A stretch of DNA of 58,696 nt from Oceanisphaera psychrotolerans (lineage in GTDB: Bacteria; Pseudomonadota; Gammaproteobacteria; Enterobacterales; Aeromonadaceae): NCBI RefSeq assembly GCF_001870485.1, contig NZ_MDKE01000017.1:1-58696 (forward strand). Direction: 5' to 3'. Shown piece by piece: positions 58,648 to 58,696 of this stretch. The notes under the pieces are model-generated. The model was not told where the DNA came from. It did not search any database and was given only the letters and a program-made list of their open reading frames with translations. The translations under genes and the position numbers were made by a program. How positions within the stretch are numbered: position 1 is the stretch's first letter; each line of letters begins with the position of its first letter.

Positions 58648-58696
58648 TGCCTGGCAGTGACCTACTTTCACATGGCAGCTGCCACACTATCATCGG
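58648..58696 (-). rRNA. rrf: 5S ribosomal RNA, 3' part only
   Basis: The last 49 bases match the 3' end of gammaproteobacterial 5S rRNA in reverse complement: TGCCTGGCAGT at the end of the gene, then CCTACTTTCACATGG and CACACTATCATCGG. About 70 further bases lie beyond the window edge. This is the end of an rRNA operon read on the minus strand, so the 23S and 16S genes should follow to the right. Confidence 0.93.

Noticed and set aside
58028..58693. Minus-strand open frames of 71, 104 and 109 aa near the rRNA end
   Set aside because: Two run through both rRNA terminators and the 5S gene. Their repeated amino-acid words come from the duplicated terminator, not from protein repeats. The 71-aa frame overlaps the permease start and has no family character.

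Overview
This 58.7-kb window looks like core chromosome of a GC-rich gammaproteobacterium. Gene content and order resemble the Aeromonadales/Vibrio/Shewanella side of the class. The clues are the mla-kds-lpt-rpoN-hpf-ptsN-rapZ-npr block, the tldD-yhdP-rng-maf-mreDCB-csrD block, uvrA followed by a PglL-type ligase, MetJ and LexA sites, and a CsrB-type RNA. A marine Oceanimonas/Oceanisphaera-like host is my guess, not a demonstrated fact. I see no prophage, insertion sequence, CRISPR array or tRNA gene.

Layout. 1-4620 (minus): murA, ibaG and the mlaFEDCB phospholipid transport operon. 4818-12903 (plus): Kdo synthesis (kdsD, kdsC), LPS export (lptC, lptA, lptB), sigma-54 and its nitrogen-PTS neighbours (rpoN, hpf, ptsN, rapZ, npr), then mgtE. 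13065-26073 (mostly minus): pmbA, tldD, a nitrilase-family gene, yhdP, rng, maf and mreDCB, with darP and a small secreted protein between pmbA and tldD. 26245-34231: a PLP-dependent deaminase/desulfhydrase, csrD, ssb, a YajR-like transporter and uvrA under a LexA-type site. 34237-45320: a PglL-like ligase, glutaminyl cyclase, a PA2779/PA2778-type pair, a second Mla-like ABC operon ending in a ClC-family gene, a YqfO-like gene, ogt and a CsrB-family sRNA. 45321-58089: a penicillin-binding protein with a SPOR domain, metH, a CPA1 antiporter, metA under MetJ boxes, a CinA-like gene, lpxT, an 8-oxoguanine-deaminase-like gene and an NCS2 purine permease. 58648-58696 (minus): the 3' end of a 5S rRNA gene.

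Much of the window builds the envelope: peptidoglycan precursors and shape (murA, mreBCD, the PBP), LPS (kds, lpt, lpxT) and inter-membrane lipid traffic (mla, yhdP, the second MCE operon). The second theme is post-transcriptional control: a CsrB-like RNA with 19 GGA motifs, a CsrD-type RNA-decay factor, RNase G, RapZ and the nitrogen PTS.

The most notable signal outside the protein genes is the CsrB-like RNA at about 44985-45251, with upstream elements resembling the UvrY(GacA)-IHF-promoter arrangement of csrB. Others are two GGGATT/GGGAATA repeat elements with G-quadruplex potential, a decayed duplication of the 5S 3' end plus its terminator, a 24-bp perfect palindrome, and three single-base deletions breaking uvrA (twice) and metA (once). 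Those deletions look more like sequence errors than real gene loss.
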